Assembly: GCF_003429105.1 (NCBI RefSeq)
Contig: NZ_QVTD01000026.1
Span: 1-64,000, forward strand
Length of the DNA stretch: 64,000 nt
Source: Peribacillus glennii
GTDB taxonomy: Bacteria > Bacillota > Bacilli > Bacillales > DSM-1321
Direction of reading: 5' to 3'
Shown: one piece after another, positions 1-7,570 of the stretch
Layout of the letters: each line of letters starts with the position of its first letter
Position numbering within the stretch: the first letter of the stretch is position 1
The notes under the pieces: model-generated
What the model saw: only the letters and a program-made list of their open reading frames with translations
Database searches by the model: none
Told to the model about the DNA's origin: nothing
Program-made: the position numbers and the translations under genes

Positions 1-26
1 GAGCCAGGATCAAACTCTCCGAAGAA
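1..26 (-). rRNA. 16S rRNA, 5' end only (cut by window edge)
   Basis: The reverse complement begins CGGAGAGTTTGATCCTGGCTC, the near-universal 5' end of bacterial 16S rRNA and the site of the 27F primer. Only about 26 bases lie in the window; the gene runs leftward out of it. The boxA and tandem promoters just upstream on the same strand support an rRNA operon start. The exact mature 5' end is set by homology to Bacillus and may be off by a few bases. Confidence 0.95.
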
Positions 27-160
27 ATGTTTGAATAGCTCATTTGCACATGGATGTGCTGGCATCGACGTTGTCACAGGACGTGACGAACTTAGTCGAT
101 GATTCATCCTTATAGTCTGTGCTGACAAAATAATTAACGTTGGCGCTTTGTTTTGTTCAG

Positions 161-173
161 TTTTCAAAGAGCA
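161..173 (-). promoter_or_regulatory. rRNA leader boxA antitermination element
   Basis: The minus strand reads TGCTCTTTGAAAA, matching the boxA consensus (TGCTCTTT) bound by NusB/NusE in rRNA leaders. It lies about 135 bases before the 16S start and downstream of both promoters, as expected for rRNA antitermination. Confidence 0.75.
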
Positions 174-209
174 ATTTCTTTTGTCGTTTCCAACAGAAGC
201 GACTTTATT

Positions 210-238
210 AATATATCACAGCATAAATTAGTTGTCAA
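210..238 (-). promoter_or_regulatory. rRNA operon promoter P2 (sigma-A)
   Basis: On the minus strand TTGACA is followed, after a 17-base spacer, by TATATT. This is a near-consensus sigma-A promoter. It is the promoter nearer to the 16S gene of a tandem pair, the usual layout of Bacillus rRNA operons. Confidence 0.85.
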
Positions 239-294
239 CTTCTACGAAGTTTCCAATTTAATTCAAGTCACTATGTTTCCCGGTGACTTTTTTA

Positions 295-323
295 AGTATA
301 CTCCTTTTCAAAAAAGAAGTCAA
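295..323 (-). promoter_or_regulatory. rRNA operon promoter P1 (sigma-A)
   Basis: On the minus strand TTGACT is followed after exactly 17 bases by TATACT. It lies 85 bases upstream of P2. The A/T-rich stretch just upstream (about 324-345) could act as an UP element. No protein-coding gene is supported between here and the terminator near 565. Confidence 0.85.
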
Positions 324-564
324 TTAGTTTTTTTAAAACTATAACCATCGCTGTTTTGCATTATTTCATTTTGCCGCATCAACTTAAGCGACTTATCTAT
401 CATAATAGCTGTCTTGAAGTATGTCAACAATTTATTCGGATCATTTTTTTACCCCGTAGGAAGATTCAACAAAGTGAAAAAGGATGTATAATGAAAGTCT
501 GTTCCAGTTTCAATAAAACACATAAAAGATCAACACTATGTCCAGCGTTAAAACAAATGTAGGA

Positions 565-593
565 ACAAAAAAACGACCCTTGAAAAAGGCCGT
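565..593 (-). terminator. Intrinsic terminator after DoxX gene
   Basis: On the minus strand an imperfect stem (ACGGCCTTTTTCAAGGGTCGT) is followed by a run of seven T. It lies about 50 bases after the stop codon of the DoxX gene. The stem has two mismatches, so strength is uncertain. Confidence 0.5.
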
Positions 594-643
594 CAACACA
601 GTGAGTTACATTTAGTTACTGATACAAGAAAGATAAGTTTTCT

Positions 644-1051
644 TTAGTAAAAAAGGTCCCATACGGCATCTAAAGATATTTCTCCGGGACCGGTCAACAT
701 GATTCCTAAAGCAACCGATATCAGTACGACATTATACTCGATGCCGCCCTTATCGGAAAACCAGCCATTTTTCCCATGAACAGTAATAATCGCCACAATC
801 ATCGGTATTATGATTAAAAGTGATGCCAAAGGTGTGAGAAATCCAAGTAAAAACAAAATCCCACCAACGAATTCGCCTAAACCAGCCAAAAGGGCCATCG
901 GTTTGCCCGGCTTTATCCCGATTTGCTCAAAGAAGCTGCCTGTGCCTTCAGGGCCGCCTCCCCCAAACCATCCAAATGCTTTTTGGGCGCCATGGGCAGC
1001 AAAGTACAACCCGACAATAAACCGGATTATTAAAAATCCAACATCTTCCAT
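644..1051 (-). CDS. DoxX family membrane protein
   Basis: A 135-residue DoxX-family integral membrane protein with four predicted hydrophobic segments. The N-terminal part has the family pattern of a helix, an AHG-x-QK motif and a Gly-rich FGGGGP turn (about residues 20-35). A second typical block, LLAGLGEFVGGILFLLGFLT, follows. The start is placed at the ATG preceded by AGGAGAG at 7-base spacing; an upstream extension would lack a Shine-Dalgarno site. DoxX proteins are often linked to redox or thiol stress, but the role here is not shown. The gene is followed by its own terminator and lies 80 bases after the MFS gene on the same strand. Confidence 0.85.
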   Translation of the reverse strand: MEDVGFLIIRFIVGLYFAAHGAQKAFGWFGGGGPEGTGSFFEQIGIKPGKPMALLAGLGEFVGGILFLLGFLTPLASLLIIIPMIVAIITVHGKNGWFSDKGGIEYNVVLISVALGIMLTGPGEISLDAVWDLFY

Positions 1052-1131
1052 AAAAATCTCTCCTAATGACAAATAAATACTTATTAATTTTCCCCTAAAA
1101 CGGCAGCCTCTATTCAAGAAGCGTAGCCGAT

Positions 1132-2319
1132 TTACTTTCCCTTTGCATGCAGTACATTGTTCCTCATTTTTCTGCCTTGCAGCAAATAATAAAGCCCAAT
1201 CGATAAGAAGACAATCAGGGAGCTTACCAAATAAACGGTGCCATACCCTATATAAGCAGCTAATATCCCCAACAAGAAAGAACCGGCCGCAACCCCTAAA
1301 TCAAATAATACGAAATAGGTGGCCATTGCAAGGCCTCTCCTATTTGGAGCAGCGGATTGGATCGCTATAGATTGGAAAGAAGACATTAGCGTTCCAAACC
1401 CGACCCCTATAATCCCCCCGGCCACTAGAAACATCAAACTGGATGATGCCTGGCTCAGCAACAATATCCCTAATCCAAAAAGAAATATGGAAGGATAGAC
1501 GACAACATTTGCCCCATACTGGTCAAACCATTTTCCGGTAAAAGGACGGGAGAGAAGAAGACAAACTGCATATACCACAAAAAAGAAACTGGCTGCCTCC
1601 TGATAATTCAGCTCCCGCGCATAGATGGAAATAAACGATAGGACAGCCGAATATACAATGGATAACGCAAAACCGGTGATGGCAATCGGCATTGCTGATT
1701 TCTCAAACAAATCGTTAAACCGGAAACCTGCCGTTGCCCGCCTGCCCATTTTCTCTTCCGGCAGTGTAAGTGTAATGCAACAGACTAATGCGAGGACAGC
1801 AAAAAGGATGGACAAGATAAACAATAGATAATAATTGCCGCCATGGGTGACCGATAGGCCTAAAAACGGGCCTATGACCATCGCGAGATTCATGAACGTC
1901 GAATAATAGCCCATCCCCTCGCCGCGCCGTTCATCAGGTATAACATTCGCTATTATTCCCCCCGTTGCTGTTGTGGCAATCCCAAAACCAATGCCATGAA
2001 AAAAACGCAGAATTAACAGCAGTAAAACAGACTTAGTGCCTATGTACAAAAGGGAGGCTGCCAAGAAAACCGAGGCGCCGACCAACAAAATCTTTTTCTG
2101 GCCTGCCGATTCCAGCCATTGTCCTGCAAACGGACGAAAAATGATGGCTGAAAGAACAAATATAGCCGTATTTAGACCAATAGCATTTCCATTCCCGTTC
2201 AGCTCATCCGAAATATAAATCGGAAGGGTAACCATTAGCATATAAAATACAAGAAAAATAAAAAAACTGGCGAGTGACACGCTTAAGAAATTTTTCGTCC
2301 ATAATTTTGGCTTTGCCAT
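1132..2319 (-). CDS. MFS transporter (DHA1-like drug efflux family)
   Basis: A 395-residue major facilitator with 12 hydrophobic segments. The motif-A loop between helices 2 and 3 reads FAGQWLESAGQKK. The repeated loop between helices 8 and 9 reads FTGKWFDQYGANV. Helix 5 carries the proline/glycine-rich GPFLGLSV patch typical of drug:H+ antiporters. Overall it resembles B. subtilis YwoG-type proteins; the substrate cannot be read from sequence. The start ATG has only a weak GAAGAG ribosome site. A strong hairpin (2411-2444) separates it from the upstream aldehyde dehydrogenase, so it is probably its own unit or joined to doxX. Confidence 0.85.
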   Translation of the reverse strand: MAKPKLWTKNFLSVSLASFFIFLVFYMLMVTLPIYISDELNGNGNAIGLNTAIFVLSAIIFRPFAGQWLESAGQKKILLVGASVFLAASLLYIGTKSVLLLLILRFFHGIGFGIATTATGGIIANVIPDERRGEGMGYYSTFMNLAMVIGPFLGLSVTHGGNYYLLFILSILFAVLALVCCITLTLPEEKMGRRATAGFRFNDLFEKSAMPIAITGFALSIVYSAVLSFISIYARELNYQEAASFFFVVYAVCLLLSRPFTGKWFDQYGANVVVYPSIFLFGLGILLLSQASSSLMFLVAGGIIGVGFGTLMSSFQSIAIQSAAPNRRGLAMATYFVLFDLGVAAGSFLLGILAAYIGYGTVYLVSSLIVFLSIGLYYLLQGRKMRNNVLHAKGK

Positions 2320-2410
2320 TTTATCTCTTCTTTCTTTTTACCTGATTAGAATTGCAACTTACCCATTTTACCATAAGTCAACTATTTTTCTCACTTATCA
2401 AGCCAAATAG

Positions 2411-2444
2411 CAAGGCTTTATCCTGCAAACAGGAAAAAGCCTTG
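2411..2444 (-). terminator. Strong hairpin after aldehyde dehydrogenase
   Basis: CAAGGCTTT and TCCTG pair with CAGGA and AAAGCCTTG around a CAAA loop, giving 14 base pairs with one A/A bulge. It lies 42 bases after the dehydrogenase stop codon. The T-run on the minus side is poor and is better on the plus side, so it may work in both directions or as an RNA-stabilising stem. Confidence 0.65.
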
Positions 2445-2486
2445 GCAATTTTAAAATCAGGTAAAAGCTTTCAACCTATACTTATC

Positions 2487-3953
2487 TTAAAAAGGATATT
2501 CACGGTATACTTTTTGCACAGATACCCATTTCGTTGTTGTAAATTCTTCTACCAGCCATGGATTACCATACCGGCCTACACCAGATGCTTTATTTCCCCC
2601 GAATGGAATATCAGGCTGTGCATTTACCGATTGGTCATTCACGTGAGTGCTTCCACTATCAATTTGAAGGGCATAGCGTTCCGCTTTTTCTAAGTCTTTG
2701 CTGAAAATGGTCGAAGTCAATCCATACTCTGTTTCTGATGCCATTTTTATAGCTTCATCATCACTATCGGCTGTGATAATCATGGCGATTGGCGAAAACA
2801 GTTCAGTTTGTGCCAATTCAGAATCATTCTGTACGCCCACAAAAACATATGGTGTCAAAACATTTCCTTCCCTTTTTCCTTCAAGTGCAAGTTTCACTCC
2901 GGCTTTCTTAGCTTCCTCAATAACAGCCTGAGCTTTTTGAAGCTGGCGTTCGTTAATCAACGGCCCAACAACAGTGTCTGGATTTTTGGGATCTCCATAA
3001 GGAAGTGCTTTCGCACGTTCTACGAATTTATTTGTAAATTCTTCTGCCAGATTTTTGTGTACGATTATACGGTTAACAATCATGCAGATTTGTCCCTGGT
3101 GGACGAATTTCCCAAAGATGGCGGCATCCACGGCCCTTTCTACATCTGCATCGGATAAAACCACAAATGGATTATTGCCCCCAAGCTCCAAGGCTACCTT
3201 TTTCAGGTTTCTTCCGGCAATCTCCCCTACATGCCTTCCAACACCAGTGGATCCGGTAAAGGAAATAAATCTTGGAATCGGATGCTCAAGAAGATAGTCC
3301 CCGGTTCCATCCGTTTTTGGGTCTGTCAATAAAAGGTTCAAAACACCGGCAGGAAGGCCTGCCTCTTCGAATGCTCTCGTTAAAATGACCCCTCCTGTTA
3401 TCCCAGTTGCCACATCAGGCTTATGAACAACAGCATTTCCAAGGGCAATGGCCGGTGCAATCGTTCTGATCGACAAATTCATCGGAAAATTAAAAGGAGA
3501 AATGGATGTAATGACTCCAAGAGGCACACGGTAAATATGGTTCACCTTACCCTCGGTGTAAGCCGGGATATCTTTGACCAAGTTTACTTCGTCAGCCATT
3601 TTTATGGATTCTTCCAGCTCTTCATAGGTTATTTGCAGGGCAATATTTGCCGCAAGGATCGTTCCGCCCGTTTCGGAAGTATAGATATCAATGATTTCAT
3701 CCTGATGATTTTTTAGATAGTCCATAACCTTCCTTAAAACTTGTATTCTTTCTTCAGGGCTTGTTTTCGCCCAGTTTTTTTGTGCAGCTTCCGCAGATGA
3801 CATTGCTTTGTCGATATCCGCGGTTGTGACTGTCTTAACTGAATATAGTTTGGAATTATCGAATGGGTTTAAAACATCAATGAAGTTTTGTCCGTTCCCT
3901 TCCACCCATTCCCCGTTTATATATTGTTTAGCAAAGTTTTTGAAATTCTCCAC
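2487..3953 (-). CDS. Aldehyde dehydrogenase (YfmT-like, aromatic aldehyde type)
   Basis: A 488-residue NAD(P)+-dependent aldehyde dehydrogenase, full length for the family. It shows the SPFNFP cofactor-site loop, the FTGSTGVGR nucleotide-binding turn, the general-base Glu in ALELGGNNP, and the catalytic Cys in GQICMIVNR. It ends with the usual oligomerisation tail. The GQICMIVNR block and overall sequence resemble B. subtilis YfmT, which oxidises vanillin and benzaldehyde; this substrate assignment is an inference. The start is GTG behind AAAGGGGT. A divergence-type palindrome (4023-4036) lies about 70 bases upstream, between this gene and a MarR gene on the same strand. That suggests MarR control by an aromatic ligand. 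Confidence 0.88.
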   Translation of the reverse strand: MENFKNFAKQYINGEWVEGNGQNFIDVLNPFDNSKLYSVKTVTTADIDKAMSSAEAAQKNWAKTSPEERIQVLRKVMDYLKNHQDEIIDIYTSETGGTILAANIALQITYEELEESIKMADEVNLVKDIPAYTEGKVNHIYRVPLGVITSISPFNFPMNLSIRTIAPAIALGNAVVHKPDVATGITGGVILTRAFEEAGLPAGVLNLLLTDPKTDGTGDYLLEHPIPRFISFTGSTGVGRHVGEIAGRNLKKVALELGGNNPFVVLSDADVERAVDAAIFGKFVHQGQICMIVNRIIVHKNLAEEFTNKFVERAKALPYGDPKNPDTVVGPLINERQLQKAQAVIEEAKKAGVKLALEGKREGNVLTPYVFVGVQNDSELAQTELFSPIAMIITADSDDEAIKMASETEYGLTSTIFSKDLEKAERYALQIDSGSTHVNDQSVNAQPDIPFGGNKASGVGRYGNPWLVEEFTTTKWVSVQKVYREYPF

Positions 3954-4022
3954 AGAAATTACCCCTTTTCTTGAAATTGAATACGAAAAATACCTCCGTT
4001 GCCGATACCTTTATTTCATAAT

Positions 4023-4036
4023 GTTGCTATAGCAAC
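4023..4036. promoter_or_regulatory. Candidate MarR operator palindrome
   Basis: GTTGCTATAGCAAC is a perfect 14-base palindrome. It lies in the 5' region of the aldehyde dehydrogenase gene, next to a MarR-family gene. MarR dimers bind short inverted repeats of this size. The match is direct; the regulatory role is inferred. Confidence 0.5.
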
Positions 4037-4103
4037 TATTTTGCACCAATACCTCTTCATCTCCTCTTTATTCCGATAAAATTAGCATAATTCGGTGCTC
4101 TAC

Positions 4104-4137
4104 CATCAAGCAGTTCCATTTTTCCAGCTGCTTGATG
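4104..4137 (-). terminator. Hairpin between marR-like gene and aldehyde dehydrogenase
   Basis: CATCAAGCAG pairs perfectly with CTGCTTGATG across a 14-base loop. It follows the MarR gene by about 115 bases on the minus strand. No T-run follows on either strand, so it could be an attenuating stem or a rho-type end rather than a classic terminator. Confidence 0.4.
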
Positions 4138-4250
4138 TGTCCTATCTTACTCCCGGAAATAAACACTTTCAAGTAAATTGCTTATCATCATGCTAAATGA
4201 CGGATTGTTTCTGAGTCGGGCACCTTTCTTTTTCACACGGGAAGCATTTC

Positions 4251-4670
4251 TCATTCTACATTCCGGCGCATTTTCCCAAGAATTCCTCTAACTACATATA
4301 ACTCATCCTCGGTTATCCCCTGGCAAACAATCCGGTTAAATTCTTCTGTTATCGGTACGACCTGTTTCCCTAGTTCCTGTCCTTTATCTGTGAGGTACAC
4401 CCTTAATGATCGGCGGTCACTTTGGCTAATGTCCCTTCTGATGAATCCTTTCTTTTCTAAATTAAACAACATCCGGGCGATATTCGTTTTATCTTTATCA
4501 AGCTTTTCAGCAATTTCATTTTGGCTGAGTCCATCTTGTTCCCATAAGAGCAGCATGATCAAATTTTGTTCAGGGGCAATGTTCAGCGCGTCCAATTTAC
4601 TCTTAATATGGCCTGTCAGGGCCAAATCCGTTTGGTGAATGATGATACTTATGTAGTCATTAAACTTCAT
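4251..4670 (-). CDS. MarR family transcriptional regulator
   Basis: A 139-residue MarR-type winged-helix repressor of normal length. The helix-turn-helix is about residues 51-72 (GLSQNEIAEKLDKDKTNIAR). The wing holds the family signature DRRSLRVYLTDKG near residues 100-112. The ATG follows GCAGGTG at good spacing. Its position upstream of an aldehyde dehydrogenase on the same strand, with a palindrome between them, suggests it controls that gene and possibly itself. Members of this family often respond to phenolic or aldehyde ligands. Confidence 0.9.
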   Translation of the reverse strand: MKFNDYISIIIHQTDLALTGHIKSKLDALNIAPEQNLIMLLLWEQDGLSQNEIAEKLDKDKTNIARMLFNLEKKGFIRRDISQSDRRSLRVYLTDKGQELGKQVVPITEEFNRIVCQGITEDELYVVRGILGKMRRNVE

Positions 4671-4763
4671 TGTTTTTCACCTGCGACTTCCTTTGGTTTG
4701 CTTTCGCTTAATCTAATGGTAATACTCGCGCTTCTCTATTCCTATCTGACCCTGCCATCCTAT

Positions 4764-5040
4764 TTACATAGAAACATTCTGATTAAGGCTTTCGTCCTTG
4801 AACTTAAAATACGGAAAAAGAATGCCCGCTATAGACACCGTACAAATGAACATGCCAATCAGTATAATAACGGCCTTACTCCCCATGCTTCCTCAACAAC
4901 CCGCCTGTTAAAACACCAAGAGGCATCGATCCCTAATGATAAATAAACGGACAGAAAGAACCTTCCCCATTAAGTCATCTGGAACCATTTTCGAAGTATT
5001 AAATTTTCCATGGAAAAAAACATCCAAAGTTGAGCGGTTT
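4764..5040 (-). pseudogene. Relic of an MFS transporter C-terminal half
   Basis: Minus-strand frames give consecutive pieces of a typical MFS exporter tail. The first is VPDDLMGKVLSV. After a frameshift comes GSMPLGVLTGGLLRKHG. After another disruption comes KAVIILIGMFICTVSIAGI, a membrane helix, ending FPYFKFKDESLNQNVSM and stop at 4764-4766. The motif order (P-D-D-L-x-G-K-V then S-x-PLG-x-L-x-GG) fits the MFS_3 family. At least two frame breaks and the missing N-terminal half mean it cannot be functional. Confidence 0.6.
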
Positions 5041-5043
5041 TTC

Positions 5044-5439
5044 CTATAATCCATTATGCTGCAGCAAGTCAAATCGATTGCCATACAAGTCCTCAAAAAC
5101 GACCTCAATCCCCCAGGGCACTTCTTTAGGTTCCCCGTAAAATTGGACTCCCTTTGATTTCATATTCTGATAATCACGCCGGCAATCATTTGTTTCAATT
5201 ACCAAAAATACATGATCCGCGGCCTGGCTCCCCACCCGTTCCGCTTTTTCATCTGTATCTGCCTGGACGAATACGATTGCGGTGGCGCTATCTTTTGAAG
5301 GAGCTACTGAAACCCATCTCATACCATTTCCAAAATTATTGTCGGACAGTAACGCAAAACCAAGGTTTTCTGTGTAATACTTGATTGCTTCGTCATAGTC
5401 CCGGACTAAGATTGTGATATGTCCAATTTTTTTCGCCAT
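5044..5439 (-). CDS. VOC family protein (glyoxalase/bleomycin resistance fold)
   Basis: A 131-residue vicinal-oxygen-chelate protein made of two beta-alpha-beta-beta-beta modules. The first module has IGHITILVRDYDEAIKYYTE, with a His at residue 7 as the likely metal ligand. The second module has ADHVFLVIETND and ends VVFEDLYGNRFDLLQ, where the Glu and the DLYGNRFDL strand match the family's second metal site. The ATG follows AGAAGGGAA at good spacing. Substrate is unknown; such proteins can be dioxygenases, lyases or resistance proteins. It ends just before an MFS relic on the same strand, so a former two-gene unit is possible. Confidence 0.8.
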   Translation of the reverse strand: MAKKIGHITILVRDYDEAIKYYTENLGFALLSDNNFGNGMRWVSVAPSKDSATAIVFVQADTDEKAERVGSQAADHVFLVIETNDCRRDYQNMKSKGVQFYGEPKEVPWGIEVVFEDLYGNRFDLLQHNGL

Positions 5440-5489
5440 AAGATAAATTCCCTTCTATATGAAAAATAAATCGAGCACTGTGAATTGCT

Positions 5490-5657
5490 CTAGGTGTTTT
5501 CAATTTGATAGTTGTTCTTAAAAGAATTCTTCAAGTCGACGGAGAAACCTTCAAAGAGACAATTATCTTCACATAATTTCTCGTTTGTTTTGAGCAGCTC
5601 CATCCGGTTCGAAATACTCAACCGCCATTTAATAAGGGCCGACAACCCGATATGCGT
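5490..5657 (-). pseudogene. Possible tail of a decayed gene; rest of 5440-5975 empty
   Basis: The interval 5440-5975 has no intact gene. On the minus strand a 55-codon open stretch without a start codon ends at 5490. It translates to a plausible protein tail including SALIKWRLSISNRMELL and FEGFSVDLKNSF. Its family is not recognised. Codon choice looks coding-like, but chance cannot be ruled out. The remaining part to 5950 shows nothing beyond short A/T-rich sequence. Confidence 0.25.
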
Positions 5658-5975
5658 TTACACCCGTTTTTGATAACTGTTTAATTTATTGAGCCGGTGA
5701 TTCCCCGTGGTTAGGGGAGAACTTTAAAGGCTACATCCCGTGCCGCTGCTAATAAGATTTACGCTTATTTTCTCAGTCTCTCTCATTATGTTAAGTGAGG
5801 CTGAGCATACCTTAAATGCCATCTTTTATCTTATCATTAATTCTTACACTGCAAAAATATGGCCCCCGAGTTTCAGAGTGTTATCATAGGCTTTCGCCGT
5901 GCCAGATAGCCTTTGCCCACATACCTTATTAGGGACTTATCAAGACTTTAAAATGAAAGAGGAGCGTTGACCCAT

Positions 5976-6536
5976 ATGAATCCTTATATGTTTCACCCTG
6001 GATTTGCCCCGCATCAAAATGGCCACATTATTCCGGAGGATGATTACATCCCTTATATCCCGGAAGGAAATCCATTTAATTCCTATCGACAGTCACAACA
6101 ACAATTTAATCCGTATCTACAATTTGATCCTTCTATACAACTTGAACAACAATTTAATCCGTATGTGCAATTTGATCCTTCTTCACAATTTGAAGAACAA
6201 TTTAATCCTTATTTTCAAAACGAAGAAGAATTCAACCCATATTTACAAAACCAAGAAGAGTTCGATCCAGGCAGACAACAGCCTCAGTTTCAAGGAATAA
6301 TCAGGAGGTTGAACGCCCTTGAAGCACAAAATGAAAGACAAACTCAAGAATTGACCCGACTTAGCCAAGAAATTACGAGGATCAATAGAGAAATCAATCG
6401 CATCCAACAGGAAATCAACCGCTTGAATCAAAATGATGAACGCCACACCCGCCGCCTGCAACGCTTAAACCAAAGACTGCGTGTCGTGGAAAACAGGCTC
6501 AATATACCATTTTCCCAAGCGGAAGGTGAATTTTAA
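5976..6536 (+). CDS. Coat-like protein with FNPY repeats and a coiled coil
   Basis: A 186-residue protein of unknown function with two parts. Residues about 35-95 hold five degenerate repeats built on (Q/E)-(Q/E)-FNPY-x-Q followed by FDP or acidic residues. Residues about 105-170 are a charged, Arg/Gln/Asn-rich coiled coil with heptad-like RLSQEITRINREINRIQQEI. The N-terminus is rich in Pro, His and Tyr. Such composition is common in spore coat and exosporium proteins, so that role is inferred only. The ATG at 5976 has AGGAG 11 bases upstream; an in-frame TTG at 5967 is too close to it. A perfect hairpin follows at 6556. Confidence 0.7.
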   Translation: MNPYMFHPGFAPHQNGHIIPEDDYIPYIPEGNPFNSYRQSQQQFNPYLQFDPSIQLEQQFNPYVQFDPSSQFEEQFNPYFQNEEEFNPYLQNQEEFDPGRQQPQFQGIIRRLNALEAQNERQTQELTRLSQEITRINREINRIQQEINRLNQNDERHTRRLQRLNQRLRVVENRLNIPFSQAEGEF

Positions 6537-6555
6537 TTATATATAAAAGATAAGA

Positions 6556-6578
6556 AGCAGGAATCGTTGATTCCTGCT
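6556..6578. terminator. Hairpin between convergent genes
   Basis: AGCAGGAATC and GATTCCTGCT form a perfect 10-base stem with a 3-base loop, about 20 bases after the coat-like gene. The downstream bases are T-rich on the minus side (TCTTATCTTTT) more than the plus side. It may end both converging transcripts. Confidence 0.6.
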
Positions 6579-6682
6579 CCTTATGTATTAGCCCCAATAT
6601 AGTAATCAAGCGCAACCCGGCACCAATTAAGGAAAAAACAGGCAATTAATCCAAACAACATCTATTCAACCGAATGGCTTTT

Positions 6683-7498
6683 TTACTGCAGTTGCTGCTC
6701 CTGGTAGTACTGCCCTAAAGCTACAATCGCGCTTCCCATCCGTTCGTTTTCAGGAACGACTAACCGCTCAATTCCTTCTTCCCTTAATGCCTGGGCCGTC
6801 ACTTTTCCTACGGCAACTGCTACTACAGTAGTAGAGAATGCTTCCAGGATTTGTTCTTCGACACCCTTTTCCCTGGCGAAGCTCATTAAAAAACGCGCCT
6901 GCGGCGTGCTTGTGAAATTGACCGCATCAATCTCCCCATTTAGCAATTCAAAGATTAATTGCTCCATTACCTCCGCTTGTGGCGGGATATGTTTATACGG
7001 AAGGATTTCGCGATAATCACAGCCTTGTTCATCGAGGAACCCGATCAGTCTGGGGGCTGGATCTCCATGCAGTTGAAGGGCCACTCTGCTTCCTTTCAGG
7101 TCATGGGCAGAAAGCTCCCTCACCAACCCGGCAGTGCTTCCGTCATCATCCCGGACCACAGGTGTAATTCCGAGCTTTTTAAGGACATTGACAGTTTTAT
7201 AACCCCTGGCCGCCACCTTCGCATTACGCAAAGCTTCGATAAATTCACGGTCCAATCCCATTTTCCCGGCGATATTATACAGGGTATCAGCACCTACACC
7301 TGTTGTAAAAATGTACCAGTTAAAATCACCTTCCACTAATGCTTTAATGTCTGACTGGATGTTGGTTTCATCAAGAAATACTGTTCCCTGTGCAGGGCGG
7401 ACAAGCGGGGTGCCCCCCATGTTTTCAACAAGCCTGCTTAACTCATCATTTTTGCGCTGTCCTGCCAGTGCGATTCGTTTTCCTGCTAACTTTTTCAA
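6683..7498 (-). CDS. Uroporphyrinogen-III synthase-like protein (HemD family)
   Basis: About 271 residues with the two-domain HemD fold. It starts LAGKRIALAGQRK, contains WYIFTTGVGADTL (the F-T-S/T-x-x-G-V block near residue 75), and ends with AVNFTSTPQARFL and VVAVAVGKVTAQAL, the usual last-domain motifs. HemD closes and inverts ring D of the tetrapyrrole. This copy is not in a hem operon, so it may be an accessory paralogue rather than the housekeeping enzyme. The start is unclear. TTG at 7498 has GGGAG at 6 bases. The ATG at 7504 touches that site, and an upstream ATG at 7537 has no clear site. Confidence 0.75.
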   Translation of the reverse strand: MKKLAGKRIALAGQRKNDELSRLVENMGGTPLVRPAQGTVFLDETNIQSDIKALVEGDFNWYIFTTGVGADTLYNIAGKMGLDREFIEALRNAKVAARGYKTVNVLKKLGITPVVRDDDGSTAGLVRELSAHDLKGSRVALQLHGDPAPRLIGFLDEQGCDYREILPYKHIPPQAEVMEQLIFELLNGEIDAVNFTSTPQARFLMSFAREKGVEEQILEAFSTTVVAVAVGKVTAQALREEGIERLVVPENERMGSAIVALGQYYQEQQLQ

Positions 7499-7570
7499 AT
7501 GCATCTCCCGTCCCTTCGATAGGCTGGTTACAACCATTGTACCATCTATCCCGGTTGGGATGCCTAATTA

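Noticed and set aside
153..562. Two open frames of 60-70 codons upstream of the 16S gene
   Set aside because: They overlap the tandem rRNA promoters and boxA, lack ribosome sites and have no protein-like composition.
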